A stretch of 64,000 nucleotides of DNA, taken from NCBI RefSeq assembly GCF_004346685.1, contig NZ_SMCO01000001.1:682001-746000 (forward strand), given 5' to 3'. This document shows positions 47,684 through 56,720 of this stretch, piece after piece. This DNA comes from Sulfurirhabdus autotrophica. GTDB lineage: Bacteria; Pseudomonadota; Gammaproteobacteria; Burkholderiales; SMCO01. The translations under genes were made by a program, and so were the position numbers. Each line of letters begins with the position of its first letter. Position 1 is the first letter of the stretch. The notes under the pieces were generated by a model, which did no database searches, was not told the origin of the DNA, and saw nothing but the letters and a program-made list of their open reading frames with translations.

Positions 47684-47770
47684 CCTCGTCATGAGGGTTG
47701 TTTTATTGTCACCAACCTTAGTTACAACTCATATTTTAAATGGTTTTATAAGTTGATAGAGGTAATAACC

Positions 47771-48082
47771 TTGAAGATCGATCATACAGTTACAACAGCC
47801 TCCGGCCTCAAAATTAATGAGAGCAAGGGTCAGCAAAATCGGGTAAGCAGTACACCTGCGCCTTCCTCCAAACCCGCTGCCGACAGTGTTAGCATCACAT
47901 CGCTGTCATCCCAGCTACAGGCTTTGGAAAGCAGTTTGTCTGCTGTTAGCGTAGTAGATACCGCCAGGGTAAATGCCATTAAGCAAGCAATTACCGAAGG
48001 GCGTTTCAAAATCAATCCTGAAGTGGTTGCAGACAAACTGCTTAATTCTGTTAAAGATCTGGTTTTTAACCAGAAGGTATAA
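47771..48082 (+). CDS. flgM: Anti-sigma-28 factor FlgM
   Basis: 103 residues. FlgM binds FliA until it is exported through the finished hook-basal body. The N-terminus MKIDHTVTT..GLKINESKGQQNR and C-terminal sigma-binding part VNAIKQAITEGRFKINPEVVADKLLNSVKDLV are typical. The start is a TTG (47771) with GAGGT seven bases upstream; another TTG at 47753 is possible but would add six residues and lacks a ribosome-binding site. No ATG is available. Own sigma-28 promoter upstream. Confidence 0.93.
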   Translation: MKIDHTVTTASGLKINESKGQQNRVSSTPAPSSKPAADSVSITSLSSQLQALESSLSAVSVVDTARVNAIKQAITEGRFKINPEVVADKLLNSVKDLVFNQKV

Positions 48083-48084
48083 TT

Positions 48085-48585
48085 TTGGCAACAAGCGGCA
48101 ATATCAGCACCACTTCTCAATTAGTCGCCAACATCAAGGCAGAAATTGAGAATTTTGCTGCATTTTGCGAAATTCTCAAAACAGAACAGGAAGTGTTAAA
48201 TAATAACGAAATTGATCAACTACTCTCAATTTCAAAGCTAAAATCAGAAAAAGTTGTGCTTTTATCCCAGCTTGCAGAAATTCGTAATCGATTTCTTGCC
48301 GGACAAAATTTACTCCCCGATCAGAATGGAATGGAAATTCTCATTAAAATGGGAAATTTACCTGATCCGGATGGTGATATATCCAAATATTGGGGGAAGC
48401 TAATTGAGTTAGCAAAAAAAGCACAGCAGTTGAATGAAACAAATGGCATCATGATTGAGACAAAACTTAGTCATAATCAGCAAGCTCTGACAGCACTACA
48501 ATCTGCAGCAAACCAAGCCACGCTATATGGGCCTGATGGTAAAACGCATTCCACAGGGACTGGCCGCCCGTTAGGCAAGGGTTAA
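48085..48585 (+). CDS. flgN: Flagellar chaperone FlgN
   Basis: 166 residues, mostly helical (VANIKAEIENFAAFCEILKTEQEVLNNNEIDQLLSISKLKSEKVVLLSQLAEIRNRFL), as expected for FlgN, the export chaperone of FlgK and FlgL. It starts at TTG two bases after the flgM stop, with AGAAGG seven bases before it inside flgM. Co-transcribed with flgM. Its end faces motD; no terminator is seen in the 31-bp gap. Confidence 0.9.
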   Translation: MATSGNISTTSQLVANIKAEIENFAAFCEILKTEQEVLNNNEIDQLLSISKLKSEKVVLLSQLAEIRNRFLAGQNLLPDQNGMEILIKMGNLPDPDGDISKYWGKLIELAKKAQQLNETNGIMIETKLSHNQQALTALQSAANQATLYGPDGKTHSTGTGRPLGKG

Positions 48586-48616
48586 TCTTTAGATCAGCAT
48601 ACCCTGTTCAGGCTAA

Positions 48617-49402
48617 TTACTGAGTACCGAGTGGAATTTCAGTTACCCCTTCCTGAACATCCGAAAGAATCATCACTGTCACTCTCCGATTTCTGGACCG
48701 CCCTTCAGCTGTATCATTGGTATCAACTGGCTTGTTTTCACCATAACCAATCGCCACTAATCTTTCGGGCGAAACACCACTGGCAGTAAAAACGCGTACA
48801 ACGCTACTGGAACGAGCGGATGACAATTCCCAATTCGATGGATACTGGGGTGTACTGATTGGAGAATTATCACTATAGCCCTCTACCTGAATATTATTAT
48901 TTACCCCGGCCAGAACATGCCCAACTGCGGTTAATGCATTGGTAGAGTCAGGCTCCAGCAAGGCCATCCCTGACTCAAAAAGAAGACTAGCGTTAATCTC
49001 AATTGCCACACCGCGACTACTCTGCGTCACTCTCACCTTCCCCCCTTTCACTAAGGGTTCCAGAACCTTCAGGATATCCTTTGCAATGCTTTTCATTTTA
49101 GCTTCTTGCTGTTTGCGTTTCTGGTCCTGCACCGGCGTTCTCTTGATGGGTAAAACTTGCGACGGCTGATTTCTTTTTGCAGCACCACTTTGCGTACCTG
49201 TTGGAACAGGCATATCTGCTCGCGATTGTGTTTTAAACGCATTCACGAGGGAATCGCTCAACACACGATACTTACCTTCATTGACTTGGGAAATAGAATA
49301 CATGACCACAAAGAATGCAAACAGCAACGTGATAAAGTCGGCATAGGAAACCAGCCAACGTTCATGATTTTCATGTTCTTCCTGTTTATGTTTGCGCGCC
49401 AT
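48617..49402 (-). CDS. motD: Flagellar stator protein MotD (MotB family)
   Basis: 261 residues. N-terminal plug/transmembrane segment HERWLVSYADFITLLFAFFVVMYSISQVNEGKYRVL contains the proton-binding Asp in SYADF. A C-terminal OmpA-like peptidoglycan-binding domain (INASLLFESGMALLEPDSTNALTAVGHVL ... NWELSSARSSSVVRVFTASGVSPERLVAIGYGENKP) follows. The sequence resembles Pseudomonas MotD rather than MotB. Paired with motC, 68 bases upstream. Confidence 0.93.
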   Translation of the reverse strand: MARKHKQEEHENHERWLVSYADFITLLFAFFVVMYSISQVNEGKYRVLSDSLVNAFKTQSRADMPVPTGTQSGAAKRNQPSQVLPIKRTPVQDQKRKQQEAKMKSIAKDILKVLEPLVKGGKVRVTQSSRGVAIEINASLLFESGMALLEPDSTNALTAVGHVLAGVNNNIQVEGYSDNSPISTPQYPSNWELSSARSSSVVRVFTASGVSPERLVAIGYGENKPVDTNDTAEGRSRNRRVTVMILSDVQEGVTEIPLGTQ

Positions 49403-49470
49403 AACGCCGGCTCCAGGCAGTCTGTTCTGAAACGCTCACTACTATTTGTAGAATAGGCAGCTTCAAGCAG

Positions 49471-50211
49471 CTAAACCCAATATCCCCGAAGTTTGGTTTC
49501 TATCATGCGAGGATTCTCGCCATTGGAAATAGAGACCAAACCATCAATTAACATCGATTTCATCATGACTTCATGGGAAACCAATGATTTCAGTTTATTT
49601 GCTATTGGTAAAAAAAACAGATTAGCTGAACCCACGCCATAAATAGTCGCTACAAAAGCTACAGCAATACCGCCACCCAGCTTGGATGGATCTGAAAGAT
49701 TTTCCATCACATGTATCAAGCCCATCACGGCGCCCAAAATACCGATGGTCGGCGCATACCCCCCTGCGGCCTCCCAAATTTTCGCCGCTGCGCGATAGTG
49801 TTCTTCATAGGCATCTATTTCAAGCTCCATGGACTCACGAAGCGTTCCCGGTTCTGCTCCATCCACCAGCATTTGCAAGCCTTTCCGAATAAATGGTTCA
49901 TCTACCGATTCAATCATGGGTTCAAGTGCCAACAAGCCACCCTTACGAGAAACGTTGCTCCATTGGACAATCTGATCAATTAAAACCTGAGGCTCTTTTT
50001 CAGGGGGACGAAAAACCCATTTCAGCATTTTCAACCCGAGAAAAAACACTGGCATCGAACTCTGCAACATGACCGCACCAATCGTGCCGCCCATCACTAT
50101 GATAAAAGCAGTAAACTGGACAAGCGAGTGAACGTTTCCACCTTCCAGCAACTGCCCACCCAGAATGGCTACAAAAGAGATGACAATACCGAAGATACTA
50201 ACCCGATCCAT
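49471..50211 (-). CDS. motC: Flagellar stator protein MotC (MotA family)
   Basis: 246 residues, four transmembrane helices (about 3-22, 30-50, 150-172 and 182-202) and a cytoplasmic loop. Typical MotA/TolQ/ExbB parts: GGTIGAVMLQSS, EAAGGYAPTIGILGAVMGLIHVMENLSDPSKLGGGIAVAFVATIYGVGSANLFFLPIANKL. Works with MotD to drive rotation. The ATG at 50211 has AGGGA seven bases upstream. A sigma-28 promoter lies between it and fliA. Confidence 0.94.
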   Translation of the reverse strand: MDRVSIFGIVISFVAILGGQLLEGGNVHSLVQFTAFIIVMGGTIGAVMLQSSMPVFFLGLKMLKWVFRPPEKEPQVLIDQIVQWSNVSRKGGLLALEPMIESVDEPFIRKGLQMLVDGAEPGTLRESMELEIDAYEEHYRAAAKIWEAAGGYAPTIGILGAVMGLIHVMENLSDPSKLGGGIAVAFVATIYGVGSANLFFLPIANKLKSLVSHEVMMKSMLIDGLVSISNGENPRMIETKLRGYWV

Positions 50212-50350
50212 CAGCAATTCCCTGCTTTGTATTGTAAGTTAAATAAACGGGTAGGCAAGCTTAGGCATCCTCTGGCATTATTCATTTTCAACATATCAGG
50301 GAAAAAGTTCAGCAACCATTCAAGCAAGGTTTTTGGGGCATAAGTGAGCT

Positions 50351-50377
50351 ATAACGACACACTTTCCATTTTCTTTA
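50351..50377 (-). promoter_or_regulatory. Putative sigma-28 promoter for motC-motD
   Basis: On the minus strand TAAAGAAA, 11 bases, then GTCGTTAT. Spacing is exact; five of eight positions of each element fit the FliA consensus, and GTCGxTAT resembles the flgM promoter. It lies 140 bases before motC and just after the fliA stop. Confidence 0.55.
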
Positions 50378-50386
50378 CAGCGTGGA

Positions 50387-51103
50387 TTAATCGCGCCATT
50401 CTTTTAGACGGCCTCTGAGCCTGGCAACAGCCTGGCTATGTAACTGGCAAACCCTGGATTCACTGACACCCAATACCTCGCCAATTTCCTTTAGGTTTAA
50501 CTCCTGATCATAATACAAGCCCATTACCAGTTTTTCGCGTTCAGGCAGATTTTCAATACTTTCTGTCAAAACATGGCGAAAACGGTCATCTTCCATGATT
50601 TCCAGGGGGTTTGGCGCACCGCCTTCAGCATAGCTTTCAAAAAAATCGCCATCTTCAGACCCTTGAAAATCTTCATAATGCAGCAGTTGATAGCCCCGGG
50701 CATCCTGCAACATATCCTGATACTCTGCCAGCGGCACATCAATTTCTTGTGCCAGTTCTTCTTCATTTGGTTGCCGGCCAAGACGTTGTTGCAATTTATT
50801 GATCGCCGTTTCAATCGTACGCAATTTTTTACGCATAGTGCGCGGCAACCAGTCAGCCTGCCTTAATTCATCCAGCATGGAACCTCTGACGCGTTGCACT
50901 GCATAGGTTTCAAACTGTGCGCCACGATCACCATCATAATTTTCGACGGCTTCCAGAAGACCGATCAATCCAACCTGAATCAGATCATCTACGTGCACAC
51001 TGGCCGGCAATCTTGCCATAAGATGATAGGCAACGCGTTTCACCATTGGTGCGAATTCAGCAACTATCTGTGTTTTATCAAAACCTGATGCGATTTCACT
51101 CAT
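50387..51103 (-). CDS. fliA: Flagellar sigma factor FliA (sigma-28)
   Basis: 238 residues. Region 2: VKRVAYHLMARLPASVHVDDLIQVGLIGLLEAVENYDGDRGAQFETYAVQRVRGSMLDELRQADWLPR; region 4: LPEREKLVMGLYYDQELNLKEIGEVLGVSESRVCQLHSQAVARLRGRL. It reads the late flagellar promoters seen at 37351, 47657 and 50351. Seven bases after flhG, so in the flhB-A-F-G-fliA operon. Confidence 0.97.
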   Translation of the reverse strand: MSEIASGFDKTQIVAEFAPMVKRVAYHLMARLPASVHVDDLIQVGLIGLLEAVENYDGDRGAQFETYAVQRVRGSMLDELRQADWLPRTMRKKLRTIETAINKLQQRLGRQPNEEELAQEIDVPLAEYQDMLQDARGYQLLHYEDFQGSEDGDFFESYAEGGAPNPLEIMEDDRFRHVLTESIENLPEREKLVMGLYYDQELNLKEIGEVLGVSESRVCQLHSQAVARLRGRLKEWRD

Positions 51104-51110
51104 AACAATC

Positions 51111-52001
51111 TCATGTCATGCGGGTATTATGTAAATTACCGGTAATACGGCTACTTTGAATGAGGCGTTGCATAAATACATCCAGGCGCCCATTGTCCGC
51201 TGTTGGGTAAGGCCACTGCTCCAGCATTTCGGTCAATTGCCGGAATGCAACCGCTGATGGTGCCGAAGGAAAAGCATCCACCACGGGCCGATGCATACGG
51301 GATGATTGTTTCAGTTTATCATCAAGCGGAACATAGCCCATATAATCGAGAGAAACATCCAGAAAACGACCGGCAGCCTGTGCCATATTATCAAATATTG
51401 CCTGTGCTGCTTCAGCTGAAACCGTATTAATCAGAATACGAAATTTTTGTTTCGCATAATCTTGGCTCAATACTTTAATCAATGCATAGGCATCCGTAAT
51501 AGAGGCAGGTTGATTAGAAACCACAACTACCACTTCTTGCGCTGCCAGACTGAGTGAAAGTACATTACGCTCAATGCCTGCTACTGCATCCATTAATACC
51601 ACATCTACCGGTTGTGGAAGTTGACGAAAAGACTCTACTAGTCTTTCCCCACTTCCTGCATCCAATTCTGCCAGTGCTTTGACACCCTGCGCAGCTGGCA
51701 CAATGCCTATTCCTTCTGGACCACGCAGAATAATCTGCTCCATGGTTTTTTCACGACGCAATACATGCAGCAAATCATATTGTGGCTCCAGGCCTAACAA
51801 GCGAGACAGGTTTGTCTTTCCCGCATTTTCGTCCAGAACCAATACATTTCTACCCCGTCTGGCAAGCGAAACGGCAAGATTCAGCACTATGCCCGTTTTC
51901 CCCACTCCGTTACGACCACTGGCGATGGTAACAATCCGCGCTACGTCCTGAGCAAGCAGGCGCCTTAAACCTTCTGCCTGATCATGTAACGTGTCATCCA
52001 C
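51111..52001 (-). CDS. flhG: Flagellar number regulator FlhG (FleN-like)
   Basis: 296 residues from a GTG start at 52001 (AGGGAG six bases upstream, eight bases overlap with flhF). The N-terminus contains DQAEGLR, matching the DQAxxLR motif by which FlhG activates the FlhF GTPase. The MinD-like P-loop is GRNGVGKT, where the usual KGGVGKT signature lysine is Arg; the DxD-type strand is LDENAGKTN and the switch region LMDAVAGIE also departs from DTGAG. It may bind ATP weakly or not at all. A longer frame to 52103 overlaps flhF more and lacks a ribosome-binding site. Confidence 0.9.
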   Translation of the reverse strand: MDDTLHDQAEGLRRLLAQDVARIVTIASGRNGVGKTGIVLNLAVSLARRGRNVLVLDENAGKTNLSRLLGLEPQYDLLHVLRREKTMEQIILRGPEGIGIVPAAQGVKALAELDAGSGERLVESFRQLPQPVDVVLMDAVAGIERNVLSLSLAAQEVVVVVSNQPASITDAYALIKVLSQDYAKQKFRILINTVSAEAAQAIFDNMAQAAGRFLDVSLDYMGYVPLDDKLKQSSRMHRPVVDAFPSAPSAVAFRQLTEMLEQWPYPTADNGRLDVFMQRLIQSSRITGNLHNTRMT

Positions 52002-53346
52002 GGTATGCTCCCTCACCTGATTTTCCTGTATCGCGAGCAAAACCTGGCTTTTCTTCTGTTGCATTCGCCCCACCAGCCATAACCAGAGGGCAATCGAGCT
52101 CATTCATGGAAAAAGGAGAATCGTCTTTACCCGCTTTAAGTGCACGATCAATAAGATAAAGCGGATTAGCAAGATGTAGATCCTCCGGTACACGCTGGCC
52201 ATTTGTCACAAAGTGCAGGGTTAGCTTATGACGCGTTACTACATCCAGAGCACTACCAAGGCTAAGTGCTTCATCCACCTTGGTTAAAATACATCCAGCC
52301 ATCCCTTCACCCTGATAGGCACGCACGACGTCTTCCAGAGTATTACCTTGAGAAGTAGCACTCACAAGCAACAAACGTTTTACATCGCGCCCTTTACCGC
52401 ACAATAAAGAAATTTGCTGAGCCAGCCTGCGATCACGTTGACTCATACCAACCGTGTCGATCAATACCAGATGACGATTTTGCAAGTCAGCTAGAGTCAG
52501 CTGCAAATCGGCTTCGTCTTTAACGGCATAGACTGGGACACCAAGAATACGCCCGTATATGCGCAACTGGTCATGGGCGCCAATCCGATAGCTGTCTGTC
52601 GTAATCAAAGCAAGGCTATTCGGCCCATGTCTCAGGGTGCAACGCGCTGCCAGCTTGGCCACTGTCGTGGTTTTCCCTACTCCAGTAGGCCCTACCAAGG
52701 CATAAATACCCCCTTTTTCTATAATGTCCTGCCCTGACCCAACCGCATGCAGATTATGTACCAGAGCAGTCTTTATCCATTTCAGCCCTTTATCAAAATC
52801 ATAACCAGCGGGCATATTATCGAGCAACTGCCGGGAAAGCGTCGGGCTGAATCCGACTGTCAGCATCTGGCGCAGGATTTCAACTTTGGCCGGTTCGCGT
52901 CTTTGCAAATCTGACCACGCCAACCCGGCTAACTGACCTTCCAGCATCCCTCGCAGAAAACGGATTTCCTTCACTATTTCGGAATTGACTTCCTGATTCT
53001 TATCTGCCGCTGGTGTTGCAGGCGAAGGGGTAGGTTCAGGTGCCGGCTGTTGGTTGGAAACAGGGGCACGGGCAGGAGTTGGAGAAACCGTCGGTCGAAT
53101 GTGCTCTGCAAATATCTCATGTTGAACACTTTGTGGCGCAGGGTTCAGTGGCATCTGAATGCCGGAAGCAGGAGATGCCATGCCGGGATGGTTGGACAGT
53201 GACGCCACATCCATATCAGCAACCGCCATGATTTCCACGCCCCCCCCAACCTGACGATTAGAGAGAATAATTGCGTTTGGCCCTAATGCATCCCGCACCT
53301 GCCGCAAAGCTTCCCGAGTAGTACTGGCGTGAAACTTTTTAATCAT
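51994..53346 (-). CDS. flhF: SRP-like GTPase FlhF
   Basis: 450 residues. N-terminal MIKKFHASTTREALRQVRDALGPNAIILSNRQV is the FlhF B-domain start; a Pro-rich linker (about 75-125) precedes the NG domain with GPTGVGKTTTVAKLAA, DTVGMSQRD and TKVDEALSLG. It places the flagellum at the pole. ATG overlaps the flhA stop as TAATG. Confidence 0.96.
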   Translation of the reverse strand: MIKKFHASTTREALRQVRDALGPNAIILSNRQVGGGVEIMAVADMDVASLSNHPGMASPASGIQMPLNPAPQSVQHEIFAEHIRPTVSPTPARAPVSNQQPAPEPTPSPATPAADKNQEVNSEIVKEIRFLRGMLEGQLAGLAWSDLQRREPAKVEILRQMLTVGFSPTLSRQLLDNMPAGYDFDKGLKWIKTALVHNLHAVGSGQDIIEKGGIYALVGPTGVGKTTTVAKLAARCTLRHGPNSLALITTDSYRIGAHDQLRIYGRILGVPVYAVKDEADLQLTLADLQNRHLVLIDTVGMSQRDRRLAQQISLLCGKGRDVKRLLLVSATSQGNTLEDVVRAYQGEGMAGCILTKVDEALSLGSALDVVTRHKLTLHFVTNGQRVPEDLHLANPLYLIDRALKAGKDDSPFSMNELDCPLVMAGGANATEEKPGFARDTGKSGEGAYRG

Positions 53347-55427
53347 TAAGCCCTGCCCCCGATAACGGCGGTCACTCTAATCGACTTGGTTTCGGGTACT
53401 TCGGCATGAGAAATTACTTTTAACTGGGGAATAGAACGTCGAAGGAAACGGGATAATAGTGTTCTTAATGGAGCAGGCACCAGCAATACCGCTGGCAATC
53501 CAAGTTGTTCCTGACGCTGCACCGTCACATCTGCCTGCTGCAGAAGATTCTCGGCCAAGCCCGGTTCGAGTCCGGCACCCTCCACTCCCTTGGTTTGGGT
53601 CGCTTGCATCAGAATATTTTCTAGCGTGGGCTCCAGCGTTATCACCTGCAATTCGTTTACACCTGGATAAATTTGATGAATGATAGCACGACCAAGCCTG
53701 GTGCGTACCGCTGCCGTCAATTCCTCTGCATCTTGTGTACGCGGACCATATTCAGCCATCACATCGATTATGGAACGCATATCGCGTATATGCACCCCTT
53801 CATCCATCAGATTCTGCAATACTTTCTGCAATACGCCCAGCGGCACAACCTTGGGAACCACCTCTTCCACCAATTTTGGAAACTCTTTGGAAAGATGATC
53901 CAGCAACTGCTGCGTTTCTTCCCTGCCCAGCAATTCAGCAGCATGGCTCTGAATCAGGTTGCTCAGGTGTGTCGCTACTACTGTACTTGCATCCACTACA
54001 GTATACCCAAAAGTTTGCGCCTGTTCACGCAAACCGGCCTCTATCCAAACCGCTTCAAGGCCAAATGTCGGATCTTTAGTGACAGTGCCTGGCAATGCAC
54101 CCAGTACTCGGCCTGGGTTAATAGCCAGAAACATGCCGCCATACGCCTCGCCTTGACCCACTTCAACGCCTTTAAGGGTAATACGATAAGCATTGGGGCG
54201 TAGCTCCAGATTATCTCGGATATGCACTGCTGGCACCAGAAAACCCATCTCTTGCGCGAATTTTTTACGAATACCCCTGATCCTGCGCAACAATTCACCA
54301 TCCTGTGTCTTGTCTACCAAGGGAATAAGGCGATAACCTACTTCAAGTCCTAACACATCTACAGGCAACACATCATCCCAACTGACTTCAATGGGCTCCG
54401 TGCTGGATGGGGGCACCATAACGGGTGTTTCTTCTACAACTTCCACCTGCCTGTCGAGCATATAAGCTGAGCCACTCAAAATTGCCGCGATCAAGAAAAA
54501 GGCAAAGTGCGGCATACCGGGAATCAAACCCATCATGAACAAAATAGCGGCTGTTACATACAGCACCTGAGACTTTTTGAATAATTGACCTAACAATTGC
54601 TGACTCAGATCTTCATCAGTCGCCACTCGACTGACAACCAAACCAGCCGCGGTAGAAATTATCAACGCGGGAATTTGTGCTACCAGACCATCACCAATTG
54701 CCAAAAGTGTATAGTTGGTTAAGGCGGTGTTTATATCCAGGTCATGTTGAAAAATACCGACTGCCAAACCACCCACAATATTAATCAAGAGAATCATGAT
54801 GCCGGCAATCGCGTCACCACGAACAAACTTGCTCGCACCATCCATGGAACCAAAGAAGTCTGCTTCCTGAGAAATTTCTGAGCGCCTTTTTCTGGCTTCA
54901 TCTTCAGCAATCAGGCCGGCATTAAGATCGGCATCAATCGCCATCTGTTTGCCCGGCATGGCATCCAAAGTGAAACGCGCGCTCACTTCAGCAATACGGC
55001 CGGCACCTTTGGTGATCACGACAAAGTTAATGACGACCAAAATAATAAATACCACCAGACCGACGGTATAATTCCCGCCCACCAGAAAGTGTCCAAATGC
55101 CTCAATAACTTTTCCTGCGGCATCCGGCCCGGTGTGCCCTTCCAACAACACAACACGAGTGGATGCAACGTTAAGAGAAAGTCTCAATAACGTGGTGACC
55201 AGCAACACTGTGGGAAATACAGAAAACTCCAGGGGCTTTTTGGTGTACAGACTGACCAACAGCACTATCATTGCCATCGCAATGTTGAAAGTAAACAGCA
55301 AATCCAGCAAAAATGGGGGGAGCGGCAGTATCATCATTGCGAGAATCATGATGATGAGAACCGGCCCTGCCAGCTTGGTCAGATTCATTCTGCCAAGAAC
55401 TGATTGATCTTCAACTCTCGCATTCAT
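53346..55427 (-). CDS. flhA: Flagellar export gate protein FlhA
   Basis: 693 residues, the full length. Eight N-terminal membrane helices (1-320) with the FHIPEP-family segment VVINFVVITKGAGRIAEVSARFTLDAMPGKQMAIDADLNAGLI, then a cytoplasmic export domain. It opens the type III export channel. Overlaps flhB by ATGA and flhF by one base. Confidence 0.97.
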   Translation of the reverse strand: MNARVEDQSVLGRMNLTKLAGPVLIIMILAMMILPLPPFLLDLLFTFNIAMAMIVLLVSLYTKKPLEFSVFPTVLLVTTLLRLSLNVASTRVVLLEGHTGPDAAGKVIEAFGHFLVGGNYTVGLVVFIILVVINFVVITKGAGRIAEVSARFTLDAMPGKQMAIDADLNAGLIAEDEARKRRSEISQEADFFGSMDGASKFVRGDAIAGIMILLINIVGGLAVGIFQHDLDINTALTNYTLLAIGDGLVAQIPALIISTAAGLVVSRVATDEDLSQQLLGQLFKKSQVLYVTAAILFMMGLIPGMPHFAFFLIAAILSGSAYMLDRQVEVVEETPVMVPPSSTEPIEVSWDDVLPVDVLGLEVGYRLIPLVDKTQDGELLRRIRGIRKKFAQEMGFLVPAVHIRDNLELRPNAYRITLKGVEVGQGEAYGGMFLAINPGRVLGALPGTVTKDPTFGLEAVWIEAGLREQAQTFGYTVVDASTVVATHLSNLIQSHAAELLGREETQQLLDHLSKEFPKLVEEVVPKVVPLGVLQKVLQNLMDEGVHIRDMRSIIDVMAEYGPRTQDAEELTAAVRTRLGRAIIHQIYPGVNELQVITLEPTLENILMQATQTKGVEGAGLEPGLAENLLQQADVTVQRQEQLGLPAVLLVPAPLRTLLSRFLRRSIPQLKVISHAEVPETKSIRVTAVIGGRA

Positions 55428-56563
55428 TCTTCAGTTCCCGGATCAAGGTTTTCCGGAACAGGCAAATCACCTGGCGCTTGAGGGATTGCACCTCCACGCG
55501 TATCGTATTGACGAAGCTGGTAAATATAGGCCAGCACTTCTGCAACAGCCGTATACAATTCAGAAGGAATTTCTTCACCCATTTCGGCATGTCGATATAA
55601 TGCACGCGCCAAAGGTGGTGTGCGCAAGATAGGAATCCGATTTTCTTTACCCAGTTCAATAATCCTTTCGGCTAAAAGATGCGCACCTTTTGCGACCACC
55701 TGTGGCGCACTCATAGCCTTATCTTGATAACGCAATGCAACAGCATAATGTGTCGGGTTAGTAACAATTACATCCGCCTTCGGCACTTCTGACATCATGC
55801 GTCTACGCGCCATTTCACGCTGCATGCTGCGAATTCTTGCTTTGAGCTGAGGATCACCCTCAGATTCCTTGGCTTCCTTGCGTACTTCCTCCTTGGTCAT
55901 TTTCAGTTTTTTACTGTGTTCCCAAAGCTGGAAGGGCACATCTATCGCCACGATCAAAATCATCGATCCGGAAACAAAGAGCAGTGTATTGCCCATTAAG
56001 CGAATGACCTGCCCCATCCCTTCGTCCAACGGAATAGTCAGCAAACTTAACATAACATCGACATTGTGCCAGATAAACCATGCTCCCACTCCCCCTATCA
56101 ATGCAGATTTAGCAACAGCCTTCGCGAGTTCAACCAGACTGTGCGAAGAAAACATCCGCGCCATCCCTTTGAAGAGATTGAGACGTTTAATATCAGGCGT
56201 CAGTGCCTGGAATGAAAACATCCAGCCTGAAAGCATAATAGAAGAGGCCACTGCTGCAACTGCCATCAGTAATAAAAAAGGGAGAAATGCAATCAATATT
56301 TCTTGTGAAGCCTGATGCAGCCGGGTTAACATCAGCGTAGTATTAAAAATATCTTCTCGGCTCAATGTAAGTCCATGGCGCATTACTGCAGAAAGACGAT
56401 CTATCAGAGTTGGCCCCATGAGTATCAGCCCACCGGCAGAAGCCAGCAAACCAGCGAAAGTAGTTAACTCACGCGACCGTGCTATCTGACCCTTTTCACG
56501 TGCTTCTTCAATTCGTCGGGGCGACGCAGGTTCTGTTTTTTCTAAGTCGCTATCTTCAGCCAT
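55424..56563 (-). CDS. flhB: Flagellar export switch protein FlhB
   Basis: 379 residues. Four membrane helices (about 30-210) and a C-terminal domain with the self-cleavage site NPTH in VIVTNPTHYAVALRY; the switch from hook to filament export depends on it. N-terminus MAEDSDLEKTEPASPRRIEEAREKGQIARSREL is typical. The ATG at 56563 has AGAGG five bases upstream; a GTG six bases further up is less likely. First gene of flhB-flhA-flhF-flhG-fliA. Confidence 0.96.
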   Translation of the reverse strand: MAEDSDLEKTEPASPRRIEEAREKGQIARSRELTTFAGLLASAGGLILMGPTLIDRLSAVMRHGLTLSREDIFNTTLMLTRLHQASQEILIAFLPFLLLMAVAAVASSIMLSGWMFSFQALTPDIKRLNLFKGMARMFSSHSLVELAKAVAKSALIGGVGAWFIWHNVDVMLSLLTIPLDEGMGQVIRLMGNTLLFVSGSMILIVAIDVPFQLWEHSKKLKMTKEEVRKEAKESEGDPQLKARIRSMQREMARRRMMSEVPKADVIVTNPTHYAVALRYQDKAMSAPQVVAKGAHLLAERIIELGKENRIPILRTPPLARALYRHAEMGEEIPSELYTAVAEVLAYIYQLRQYDTRGGAIPQAPGDLPVPENLDPGTEE

Positions 56564-56624
56564 TCCCACCTCTTTGGTGCGGCTAGTTTACCATGCCAGG
56601 AGGCAGTGAAAAACTAAGTTTTAA

Positions 56625-56640
56625 CGCAATTCATGCACCC
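56625..56640 (-). promoter_or_regulatory. Candidate sigma-54 promoter for flhB
   Basis: On the minus strand GGGTGCA-TGAA-TTGCG: GG and GC are ten bases apart and TTGC fits the -12 box, but the -24 box (TGGCACG) fits poorly. It would place the transcript start about 50 bases before flhB. Confidence 0.4.
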
Positions 56641-56667
56641 TGGTTTTCTGACAGACATACCCAAATA

Positions 56668-56697
56668 AAAAGGGCGCCCATTGCGGAGCGCCCTTTT
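56668..56697 (-). terminator. Terminator of the isc operon
   Basis: AAAAGGGCGC / GCGCCCTTTT form a 10-bp stem with a 10-base loop, followed on the minus strand by TTTTTATTT. It is 24 bases after the iscX stop. Confidence 0.85.
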
Positions 56698-56720
56698 CTG
56701 AAATCACCTGAAGAAACAAT

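Noticed and set aside
53673-54203. Plus-strand 176-residue frame antisense to flhA
   Set aside because: Shadow frame; flhA is full length and in operon with its neighbours.
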